Assembly: GCA_028564705.1 (NCBI GenBank)
Contig: JAPXFQ010000075.1
Span: forward strand, 930,001 to 994,000
Length of the DNA: 64,000 bases
From: Apricaphanius iberus
Taxonomy: Eukaryota > Chordata > Actinopteri > Cyprinodontiformes > Aphaniidae
Direction: 5' to 3'
In this document: positions 12,627 through 21,047 of the stretch, piece by piece
Position numbering within the stretch: position 1 is the stretch's first letter
Layout of the letters: every line of letters begins with the position of its first letter
Position numbers and translations under genes: made by a program
Notes under the pieces: model-generated
Databases searched by the model: none
What the model was told of the DNA's origin: nothing
Seen by the model: only the letters and a program-made list of their open reading frames with translations

Positions 12627-13674
12627 TATTACTGGAATGTCCAGAGAGCTGGGTCAGACTCTCTGGAACAGGACTCGACTGGGTCAAATCTTACCTCAAG
12701 AACAGGAACTTCTTTTTGTCGATTAGGCATTTCTCATCACAAAACCAATAAATCACATGAGGGGTCCCCCAGGGCTCCATCCTAGGGCCCCTCCTTTTTT
12801 GCATCTCTAGCCGCCTTGATTACTGTAACAGTATCTTCACAGGTCTACCTATAAAAAAAATCAGACAGCTACAGCTGATCCAGAACACTGCTGCTTGTGT
12901 TCTCACTAGAACCCGGAAAGTAGAACACATTACCCCAGTTCTAAAGTCCTTCCACTGACTCCCTGTAGCTCAGAGAATAGACTTCAAAGTGCTTTTTTTA
13001 GTTTATAAATCATTGAATGGATTAGCACCTTAGTACATTAGAGATCTGCTATAATGGTACAAACCATCCAGATTACTCAGGTCCTCCAGCTCTAGTTTAC
13101 TGATCATCTCCAGAACCAGAACCAAACAAGGACAAGCAGCTTTCAGTTTCTTTACTCCTCATATCTGGACAAACTACTGGAAGAATGCAAAACTGCAGAG
13201 ACAATGAAGACAATGAAGTCTAAAATTAAAACTTCCCTATTTAGACTTGCCTATGAGTAACTGTTTTTATTTGCTTATTTCTAATTTTCACAGTAATTAT
13301 TCTCTAGATTACTGTAAATGCTTTGTTGGTTTTTTTATTATTTTTTATTAAGAACTAAGATCAATTAGTGAATAAAAAACTGTGTTTTTACCTGATTGTC
13401 ATTGCATTGTTGTATTGTCTTGAATATTGTGTTATTGTAAATGCCTTCTTTTATTTTAATCATCAAATTAATTTATGCTGTGTTCCAATTTTAATCCTGT
13501 AAAGCACCTTGGATTGCATGTGTTGAAAGTGTGCTATACAAATAAAATTGCCTTGCCTAATGAAACTAAAGTTTAAGTATTAAGCTTTGGTTGAGCTGAT
13601 GGTTGAAATCAAGGAGGGTGGATATCATATAATATCATATAATCATATAATTATATAGATATATATCTATATAC

Positions 13675-13677
<3 letters not shown>

Positions 13678-13740
<63 letters not shown>
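13678..13740. repeat. Long (TA)n microsatellite
   Basis: An uninterrupted run of about 31 AT units, with shorter AT-rich palindromic sequence on its left (13620-13677). The exact length is likely to be polymorphic or affected by assembly. Confidence 0.98.
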
Positions 13741-13741
<1 letters not shown>

Positions 13742-13746
13742 TATTT

Positions 13747-13794
13747 ATATTGGAAGCATACTGGTAATATTCCATATTGGAAGCATACTGGTAA
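13747..13794 (+). repeat. 21-bp direct repeat, two copies
   Basis: ATATTGGAAGCATACTGGTAA occurs at 13747-13767 and again at 13774-13794 with six bases between, between two AT microsatellites. This looks like a slippage duplication. Confidence 0.95.
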
Positions 13795-13814
13795 GGCCAC
13801 GAACTACATATATT

Positions 13815-13831
13815 TATATATATATATATAT
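13815..13831. repeat. Short (TA)n microsatellite
   Basis: AT dinucleotide run of about eight units, next to the 21-bp duplication. Confidence 0.85.
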
Positions 13832-14203
13832 TTATAAACAATGCAAATGCAAGAATTCCAAGCATTAAGCTTTTGTTTTCCTTATTAGCAAAGGAAAAGG
13901 TAGGAAATTGACGGTCACTTTCTTCTCTGAGATATTAAATTCAAGCCCTGCAGATAAAACAATCCACAACTTTGCCTCTTTTTGTCAGAAAGAATAGAGC
14001 TATCTTTTAACATGAAAATTATTACAAGATGAACGCAGTACCCAAACATTGATTTCTCACTGTATGAAATTCAATTCATTATATTGATATATATAGTGCC
14101 AGGATATTCAATTCAATCCTACAAACAAATTAGTTTGAAAGTTTTCAATCCAAGAAGACTCAGAAGATAGCAATGGGTCATTGATTTCCTACATTTCCTC
14201 CTC

Positions 14204-14575
14204 CTAGACGAACATGTGGCAACAGTAGACCGTCACCTGCATTGTGTCATTGACTTCACATTCACCCTCATTCTTAGAGACCATGTAGCAGATCAGTTTG
14301 GGAAAAACTGTAGCCTGGCAAGTCATCCTAGATCTGTCTGTCTGTGTATGTCTGGCCAGGAGCCATAGACATAGCTCAGTCCTACAGTTGTCTTTCAAAC
14401 TGTCTCTGCACACAATTGGACAATCCTGGGACCAGTCAGAGCAACGAAATACATGATGCTTTATAGTGACAGAATCACTCAATGTGGCAGTCCGCCACAC
14501 ACCTCCCGGCAAATACGCAAATAAGTCATTTTTCGAAACAAAGCACTTAAGTTCTTCTATCTGCTCAATTCTCAC
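14204..14575 (-). CDS. Unassigned cysteine-rich reading frame (possible exon, retrocopy or element)
   Basis: I do not recognise this protein. The minus-strand frame is 123 codons from ATG at 14575 to TAG. It contains 11 cysteines (residues 11, 45, 52, 56, 64, 69, 86, 96, 106, 118, 119), clustered as FRC-6-C-3-C-7-C-4-C and ending YCC close to the stop. It also has a balanced, non-repetitive composition and a short LPGGVWRTAT segment. That spacing resembles a small disulphide-rich extracellular domain. No signal peptide is encoded. The upstream 14816-14565 frame (same strand) overlaps it in another phase and could be leader sequence. No convincing splice acceptor precedes it. It might be a fragment of a transposon gene, a retrocopy or chance. 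Confidence 0.3.
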   Translation of the reverse strand: MRIEQIEELKCFVSKNDLFAYLPGGVWRTATLSDSVTIKHHVFRCSDWSQDCPIVCRDSLKDNCRTELCLWLLARHTQTDRSRMTCQATVFPKLICYMVSKNEGECEVNDTMQVTVYCCHMFV

Positions 14576-14835
14576 ACGAGTGCCGTTCCTGAGCTTCCAC
14601 CATCTTCGTTGTTTTGCTGTGTAACAGCTCTGCCATAATCGTAAAATTAAAGAAAAAAAATCTGCTCTGCTTTAATGCTCCTAAGCCTGCACATTTCTCT
14701 ATAAACATAAAGCGCTGTGATTTGCCGGACCTACAGTTAGCCGAGCCAGCGGTAGCCCTGTTGAGGCTACAATGGAGTATTGCTAGACTGAACTGGGGAG
14801 CAAATTCTTTTGCCACTGTAGATCAGAAAAAAATT
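14576..14835 (-). other. Leader-like sequence upstream of the cysteine-rich frame
   Basis: On the minus strand this stretch holds AATCACAGCGC and several CpGs in an otherwise AT-rich area, and a second open frame (14816-14565) with no recognised match. It may be the 5' region of the same unit as the cysteine-rich frame. This is inference. Confidence 0.25.
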
Positions 14836-15220
14836 CATCTGTAACAGGAACAAACCTCTAGAAGAACCTGAGTCAGTGCAAGCGGCCATCTGCCATGACC
14901 TACTGGGGGTTTGAGAAGACGAAGTAGATAAACAAAAAAAACAAAAGAACTCATGTAAGTACTCTTGATTTTAAAAGAAATATGAAGTTGATAACAGGAG
15001 CGGAGGAAGGTGTAGCTTCTATGGAGAGAAAAAAACAGAGGAGAAACGTAGTTAACAGTTGAAATAACAGTGTACAAAGCAAGTGGAGAGTAGTAGAAGA
15101 GAAGTGAAGAAAAGTGGTCAGTCTGCCCTCAAAAAGTCTAAGCCTATAGCAGCATAACTACAGAGTTGGCTCAGGATGAGGGTTTGTGAGTCACAACCTT
15201 TTAGCCTTTTCTGAAAAGCG
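14836..15220 (-). mobile_element. GAATT-family interspersed repeat, partial copy
   Basis: The minus-strand copy matches, base pattern for base pattern, the repeat at 60418-60980: AGAACCTGAGTCAGTGCAAG against AGAACCTGGCTCAGTACAAG, then CATCTG and CTGGGGGTTTGAGAAGAC. It continues into AAGCCTATAGCAGCATAACTA and GTTGGCTCAGG, also typical of this teleost repeat. The GAATT tail is missing. Confidence 0.75.
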
Positions 15221-16055
15221 TTATAAAACATCACAAATGCACAGGAGGAACCAATAACATGTCTCCAGGATATAAAACTTACAGGAATATGCATTCCGCA
15301 TTTCTTGAATATTTTTCATATTTCTTGAATAAAATCATGATTTAAAATGAGCTAATCAGTCGGATTAGAGGTGGTTTCGTGTGAATGGGTTAAAATGAGC
15401 TTGAAATACTGGCCGATGTATTCACCATGATAAAAAATAACTATGTTTATCCGCTAATTCTAAGACAAGTTTTCCTGCTGTGTCTTACATAAGCAGCCAA
15501 CATCGAGGCCTAAGTATAGGAGAAAGTTTCTGAGTATAAATGGGAGGCTGGCGTTAAAAATTGATGACTTGCTTTTTGTGCTGTTCTGTCTTCGTCTGAG
15601 CTCACTAAAAGAGATGAAACTTTTCCTGTTTTCCAACAGAAAGAAATGCAGGTCTTGCTTTCGCGCCAAGCCCCTTCTTTTGAGTGACTTCAAAGGTGGC
15701 ACCTTCTTAACACGTCCATACATTAACTTTACATTCACCAATAATGCTCATAATATGAAAATAAGAAAAAAATCCCCATCCTGGCTTCTCGACTTCGAAA
15801 GATGTCTGAATTCTAATTAATTAGGTGTATATCATAAGAATGTTTCCTCGGGATTAGAGTGTAAATGACAGGCTTTGATCCCCCATCTGTCAGTCAACTA
15901 AGCCCACCTTCTCCATCTATGACCCTACTTTCCCTGAAGGATTTTCGGAGTCTGTAATTTCAATGGCAGAATGCTTAAGTGTCTGAAGCTGGTAGCTTTT
16001 TACCCTTTGAGGTGTAAGTCGTTGCATCATACAGCAGTTGCGCTGACACGACAGC

Positions 16056-16058
<3 letters not shown>
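15221..16058. other. Intronic sequence, nothing recognised
   Basis: Neither an exon nor a named repeat is visible here. Confidence 0.6.

Positions 16059-16095
<37 letters not shown>
16059..16095 (+). repeat. (TG)n microsatellite
   Basis: About 18 uninterrupted TG units, followed by a short ATGC tetranucleotide run at 16107-16121. Confidence 0.98.
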
Positions 16096-16096
<1 letters not shown>

Positions 16097-16321
16097 GCAG
16101 TTATTATGCATGCATGCATGTGAGGACTGATTGTTCACCTGCGTGTGTATGTGTGTTTTTTCTTTACTTGTTTCTTCTGTGCCGTAGGGGAACGCTGCAG
16201 CAGGTGTTGATAGACCTCTCTGGGTTTTTTCTTTTTTCTTTTTCACATAATGAGTTCCCAGTCCACATACTGCCCTCTGAAGGAAACATAGTCACAATAT
16301 AAAAAACGAAAATAGAATAAA

Positions 16322-16975
16322 GATAAGGTCCGTCTTTTTTTACGTTACCGGCCCTACACCGTCCACGGGCTGAGCCTCGATCAGGAGGACTCAGACAGAG
16401 TGTTGGTAGCCAGGTCTCCTAGTAGCTAGGAGACAGGTTAATGTTAGTAGCTATGCTGCTTTAGGCTAGGCTGTTGGAGGACATTATTAGGGTCTGTTCC
16501 TACTTTCTCTCCTACTTCTCCCCAACTGCATGATGTGCTGTCAATTCAAGCATAACCTGTTTCTATTATAGTAGTGCTCCGGATTAGCCCTGTTGACGAC
16601 CCTGACTAAGATGGCATTGCAGTGAGAAAATTCTCCACGTCCTGCAACAAACTTCTGCATCAGTTCTATTGCTCTTTCTGTGTCTCTGTTATGTATTCTC
16701 CAAGCCACAGACGGTCGCGGCAGATAACCGCTTGTGCTGAGCCTGGTTCTGCCGGAGGTTTCTTCCTGTTAAAAGGGAGTTTTTCCTTCCCACTGTCGCT
16801 GCATGCTTGCTCAGTATGAGGGATTGCTGAGAATTCCACGACGCAATCTTCTGTGGTTCTGTAATTTCTACACTAAACATTGTATTGTAATAACTCTTTC
16901 TGTAAAGTGCCTTGAGATGACATCTGTTGTGAAATGGCGCTATATAAATAAACTGAATTGAATTGAATTGAATTA
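16322..16975 (+). mobile_element. GAATT-tailed interspersed repeat, near-complete 3' copy
   Basis: The + strand copy contains GAGGTTTCTTCCTGTTAAAA, GGGAGTTTTTCCTTCCCACT and the 3' block AAGTGCCTTGAGATGACATC ... GGCGCTATATAAATAAA, and ends in a (GAATT)n tail at 16954-16974. The same family recurs at 14836, 51948 and 60418. This is a very common teleost repeat that ends like an L2 LINE. I could not identify a coding domain in it. The 5' limit is approximate. Confidence 0.8.
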
Positions 16976-17285
16976 TTTACCCACTGAACTTAAAACCATG
17001 AATGAGTTTAAAATGTTCACTTCTCAAGTCAAGTCTTGGCTGAAATCCAAACAAGAATGTACCCATTTGTAAATAGCACTGAGTTTGTGTATGTAATGAT
17101 TTATATTTTGTACTGTATATAGGTAAGTTTTTAGGGTGAAACTTAAAGTTTTAATCTAGAAAGGCCAAATCAGGGACTGAAGTTGAAAATTAGCTCTAGC
17201 TATAAAATTTTTTGCACCGCATCAGTTACAAGCTTGTTTTGTACTATGTTTAATTGCAATGTCCCTCTCAAATAAATAAATAAAT
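16976..17285 (+). mobile_element. LINE 3'-end remnant
   Basis: The first part encodes a frame ending FTSQVKSWLKSKQECTHL then a stop, similar to the end of LINE polyproteins. The 3' region has GCATCAGTTACAAGCTTGTT, CAATGTCCCTCTCAAATAAA and an (AAATA)n tail. It joins directly to the GAATT tail of the preceding repeat. The clade is not determined. Confidence 0.6.
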
Positions 17286-18235
17286 ACATGCAATGTTTTT
17301 CATGCCACCAAAGAATAACATATAGACACGCACTCTCTTCAGTCTTCCTGCCAGATCAGAACTCTTGTCCTGTTCACCGTGGGCGGCTTTTCCCCTCTTC
17401 TATCAGCAAGCACAGCATCTCTTGTCTCCCACGGGACACTCCCACCTGGCTGACGGGCGTGAGCGAGTTTTGCTGTTGTGTGCGCGAGCATGAGAGTACA
17501 TGAATAATAGCTCAGGCTACGCTGTCTCCATCAGTGCAGAGGACGTCTCCTGCCTTTTCTCTCGTTTGGCCATTTTTCTTGCTTCTTGTCTCCCGCACTG
17601 AGGTTCTGTCCCAAATACGATCTTTATCAACCCTGATTTATCTCTTACACAATTGCCCCTTCTGTTTCACTTATTCCGCCTCATTCTTGCTTTCTCTGTT
17701 GACGGCATCCTTTCGCACCAATTTCCCCTACATTTGATCATTTTTCAGATTTAACGAGGAGAATGATTGGAACTCGTTCTTCATCTCCTCTTGTCATCTC
17801 CATGCATCAGGTTTTCTGAAGAGTAAATAGTACACAGAAAGATGTGGGAGATGCTTTGGTGTTAACGTTTATGTTGTAAAAGACATGAAAAGAGCACTGA
17901 GATGAGAACTTATGAAAGGAGAAAGAGTTTTCGTTTTGTTTGCTTTAGAAAACATTCCTTCTTTTTATGCAGCGCAACACACCACGCTGCCAGGTAGCTA
18001 AAATTAACTATCTTTGTTATGGATGCTGTGATGGATAATATAATATCATCCTAATTTGATTCGTAAGTCTGCATTTAACTGCCAAAAACTGTCACAAAAT
18101 TCTAAACATGCCAAAACCCATGTTTTTTAAATTGTTTTATTGCTTAAATTGTTTAAAACATGTATGGTTGCCATTATTCTAGTCTTAATATCTACACACT
18201 GCTCTCTTGTTACTGACTTGCTCTTAGGTGGGAAT
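17286..18235. other. Intronic sequence, nothing recognised
   Basis: Only chance frames are visible. A pyrimidine-rich stretch lies at 17520-17740. Confidence 0.55.
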
Positions 18236-18380
18236 GACTTGACTTGGACTGGAAGAATTTTTGTGTGACTTGGACTCAGACTTGGACTGTATGACCCAGT
18301 GACACGACTTGGACTAATCCTACGTATGTGACATGAACTTGTACTTGTACTTGAAAATTAAAGGTTGAAGTGTGACCTGG
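18236..18380 (+). repeat. ACTTGGACT-type degenerate repeat
   Basis: The words GACTTGG, ACTTGGACT and CTTGTACTTG recur many times in about 145 bp, the pattern of a common fish dispersed repeat. No ends or coding sequence are visible. Confidence 0.6.
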
Positions 18381-18699
18381 ATTGGAGAGATGGTTGCTTG
18401 ACTACAAAAACGCCTGCAATGACCACTGGTAGAACACACGCTTGACCCTCCTCAGTTCGCATATAAGAACAGCTGGAGGTTAATGATACCATGCTGTACG
18501 TGCCCTCTTACACCGGTTATACAGGGTGTATATGTACGGGTTATGTTCCTGGTTTTCTCAAGCATATGTACTGGCATCTGAAACCGTACCCTTTAATCCC
18601 AGAACAAGCTCAACACCATGCGTGTTGACGTTCACATCTTCTTTTTCTGGATCACAGGCAACCACAGGTCTGGGGAATTGTTTTCCAGAGATGGTGGAG

Positions 18700-18770
18700 A
18701 GCAACCATTGGGCTCCACAGGGAAAGGTTCTGGCGCCATTCCTGTTTACTCTGCATCACTACTTCCATAT
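18700..18770 (+). mobile_element. LINE reverse-transcriptase fragment
   Basis: The frame WAPQGKVLAPFLFTLHHY corresponds to the conserved G(A/S)PQG-VL-P-LF-LY block of non-LTR reverse transcriptases. The flanking frame decays on both sides, so only a short scrap survives. Confidence 0.6.
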
Positions 18771-18780
18771 ACAGAAGTAC

Positions 18781-19429
18781 ACTTTTTTTTTTAAAATCAG
18801 GTAGAAACATTTTCCATGCTCAGAAAACTAATTATTTGTGACAGGAAGGCTGAAATTGGCAATTTTGTTCTTATTATAAATTACGGCTCTCTAAGAGAAA
18901 CGGAAATCAGCTAAAATGGGTTTAGACAGATTAAACCTGTAAGTAAGTTAGAGATTGGAAATTAGTGACAGAGTTCTGATCAGTTTATATCTAGTATACC
19001 TGGGCGTTTTAAAAAGAGCAGCTTCCTCAGAACCTTTAAGACGTATTCATGCTCACAGTAGATTGATCAGTTTGAAAATCTCTAGCTCTGTAGAATGCGT
19101 TTAGCCATGGTACTAAACAAACACCCGTATGATTCCTCCATCATTTCAGCATGTCTCCTCTTCTCCTTCATGTCTCTCCACTCATTCCCCTCCCACTCCC
19201 CCTCTCCTTCTCTCTCACTTTTTTCCTCACCGCTTCAGCCAGACAACCAAACACACTCTCTCACCATCTCTACGCTGCCCTGTGTATCACAGTGGTGTTT
19301 GCCTTCAAAGGATCTAAATCTGTCCACCTTATCCATCTTTCACGGCTCCACTTCTGACTCATTTTGTAGGTTCTTTATCTGTTTTTTTGTAACTGTTTTT
19401 GCTTCTGTAGCTATATTTTTGCTCTTTGC
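18781..19429. other. Intronic sequence upstream of the beta promoter region
   Basis: Pyrimidine-rich sequence, with CT tracts at 19170-19230 giving long but low-complexity open frames. I see no recognised element. Confidence 0.5.
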
Positions 19430-20707
19430 CTCGTCAAGTACAGAGGTGCATGCAGTTTGGGGTGGAAAGAAGAGTGGGGGGGGCGCCCTGGCTGACTCGA
19501 TCGGAGGAAAAGGAGATGGGAGAACTGCGCGGGCAGGAAGGATGTGCTCGTTGCTGCAGCTTCTGATTCAATTAGCATGAATTTCACAGCAAAGGCAGCA
19601 GCGGCAGCAGCAGCATTCCCATCAGACTGTCTGAGCGACCCAGCAGCAGCAGCTCCCCATATCGGAGCTCCGTCAAAGGGAAGAGTAACTGTTTCCTATC
19701 GGTTTCCCACCTTGGAAAGCAGTCTTTGAAGCGGCTCGGCAGTGGGATTCTCAAAGCGGGAAGAGCGAGCACAAGTAGGACGGATCTTGTTTATCAGTCC
19801 TAGGATGGGAAGATTGTTGAAATGAACTGAATGCCAGGCACTCTAGTGCTCTGGTTATGGTTTAATCCTGTTAAGCTGTTTTCTTGGTGCCGCTCAGCAT
19901 TCTATGACCCATATTGATTTATTCTGTCAGAATAGAGGGAAAGGATTTCAGCGGCGCACTTGGAAATAGCCAGCTGTTTTTGCTCTGTCTCCAGATTCCT
20001 CCTCTGCCCTGGAGTGCTTAATTTTATTTTTTAGTTTGGGGTTTTCCTTCTCTCGCCTCCTGACTGAAAGGGTTCACAGCTCCCTCAAGGATTCAAAGCC
20101 CCCAGAACTGGATTTGGAAGCTCTTTCATCGTGGCACCATTGTCTGCTCATGTTTATTTTACACTCTGGTTTCATTTAGACGTGTTTTCTCGTCCCGGTG
20201 CCATAAGTTGTGTCGGACAGGCTAAGCAGAGATGGTATGCTTGGATTGTGGGAGGAGAAAACCTCTGAAGATCTCCCCGAAGGCAATGGGAATCATCAAG
20301 AACAATTGACTGAAAGATCATTGCAGTCAAGTATCTAAGATGGAGTCTTGTGTCTGTTAACTTTATACTTGTAGGCTGGGATTCTGTTTTGAACGTTACA
20401 TTTAACAGGTTACGTTAGCTGTTTTAAGGTAGTAAATTGATTTTAAGGGATCAAGAAGCATCTGGATATCAATATTTGACTTCTGGAGATTTTTGGGGTC
20501 TTTCATCTTAAAAAGGATCTTGTATTTTGTTTTTTTCTTCACTGATTTTCATTTCCAGTCATTTTTGGGATTTTCAAGCAAGGATCTGCTTTTCCTTTTT
20601 TTCCTCCCCCCTCCCTTTTTTGGCTTATACTTTTCTGTTCCTTTATATTTGTTTTTTCCAATCCCGGGCTTGTAGGCTGGGGATCATGGGCCCTGGATTC
20701 CTTTGAG
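19430..20707 (+). promoter_or_regulatory. nrxn2: Candidate beta-neurexin-2 promoter and 5'UTR
   Basis: Beta-neurexin transcripts start from an internal promoter just upstream of the beta exon, so the region leading to 20708 should hold it. Base composition changes here: a G-rich tract with GCGCC at 19476-19487, CpGs around 19497-19535 and 19672-19770, and two CAG/GCA-rich patches at 19589-19613 and 19640-19655. This contrasts with the AT-rich flanks. No clear TATA box is seen. Pyrimidine-rich sequence precedes the exon (20521-20660). Boundaries and start site are inference; CAGE or 5'-RACE data would be needed. Confidence 0.5.
19589..19655 (+). repeat. CAG/GCA-rich trinucleotide patches
   Basis: Two short interrupted runs of GCA/CAG units (AGGCAGCAGCGGCAGCAGCAGCA, given here in parts, and CAGCAGCAGCAG) lie about 1.1 kb upstream of the beta-neurexin start. 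They are too short for an unstable repeat but mark the GC-richer block of the probable promoter or 5'UTR. Confidence 0.6.
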
Positions 20708-21041
20708 ATGCTCACTTCCTGTTTGTGTCGCATGAGGGGGAGAGGCCTGCCCTTCCTTTCAGGCCCCGCCCCCATGGAGCAGCAGGTGGAAGTGGAGGTA
20801 GACGGAGGGTTGCTACTGGTGCCCAGGCAAGTTGCAGCATCACCTGTGGTGTGGGCCAGCCCGGCCTTACTTTTTAGGTTGGTGCTCTCCCTGGCATTGC
20901 TGGTATTCCCATGTCCAGCTGTAGCTGCTCGAGTCTCCTCCTCCCTCAGTACCACCCACCATGTCCACCATTTCCACAACAAGCATGGCACTGTGCCCAT
21001 TGCCATCAACCGGATGCCCTTCGTGACACGTGGGGGCCATG
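20708..21041 (+). CDS. nrxn2: First coding exon of beta-neurexin-2 (partial CDS, N-terminus)
   Basis: Beta-neurexins are presynaptic single-pass adhesion proteins that bind neuroligins and other postsynaptic partners. The short beta form starts at a private exon that replaces the alpha ectodomain upstream of LNS6. The exon encodes 111 codons plus one base. Residues 1-49 form a long, mostly polar N-region. Residues 50-70 are hydrophobic (signal core), followed by a small-residue cleavage site near AVAA (71-74). Next comes the beta-specific segment: SSSLSTT, HHVHHFH (84-90), HGTVPIAINRMPF, ending TRGGH. From memory, this wording (VSSSLSTTHHVHHFH, HGTVPIAINRMPF) fits NRXN2-beta and not NRXN1-beta or NRXN3-beta. 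The exon ends G|gtaaga, phase 1, as expected before the next codon (Ala in mammals). Start choice: an in-frame stop lies at 20543-20545 and 20708 is the first ATG after it, with G at -3. In-frame Met9 and Met23 are alternatives. The teleost paralogue (a or b) cannot be decided. Family assignment is very secure; the exact start is less so. Confidence 0.95.
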
Positions 21042-21047
21042 GTAAGA
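21042..21047 (+). other. nrxn2: Splice donor of the nrxn2 beta exon
   Basis: The sequence CATG|GTAAGA matches the vertebrate 5' splice-site consensus at five of six intron positions. It falls exactly where beta-neurexin homology stops (after GGH and one base of the next codon). The reading frame beyond it (KTFFYLL...) is unlike any neurexin, which supports the boundary. Confidence 0.92.

Larger units (their letters stand above)
10750..13558 (+). mobile_element. L2-clade LINE, internally deleted and interrupted by a Tc1 element
   Basis: Before the insertion (to 11052), the + strand reads a reverse-transcriptase segment ending LLLLDLSAALDSVDHDI. After it (from 12627), the same protein continues through GVPQGSILGPLLF (about 12764-12802) and then jumps to SRLDYCNSIFTGLPIKKIRQ-type sequence and HITPVLKSFH, the LINE C-terminus. 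The 3' end is TATACAAATAAAATTGCC at about 13537-13554. The YADD-containing palm core normally lies between GPLLF and SRLDYCN and is absent, so the copy carries an internal deletion as well as stops. The 5' limit at 10750 is approximate. Confidence 0.88.

Noticed and set aside
13674..13865. 63-codon minus-strand frame rich in IYIY
   Set aside because: Pure translation of the TA microsatellite.
16055..16302. Frames on both strands over the TG repeat
   Set aside because: Translation of a dinucleotide repeat (CVCVCV and HTHTHT).
19095..19580. 161-codon open frame on the + strand
   Set aside because: It is driven by CT-rich low-complexity sequence. The protein is a run of S/P/L followed by an unrelated glycine-rich part, with no domain. 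It overlaps the likely promoter region.
20539..21009. 156-codon frame on the minus strand
   Set aside because: It is the antisense shadow of the beta-neurexin exon and its pyrimidine-rich leader.
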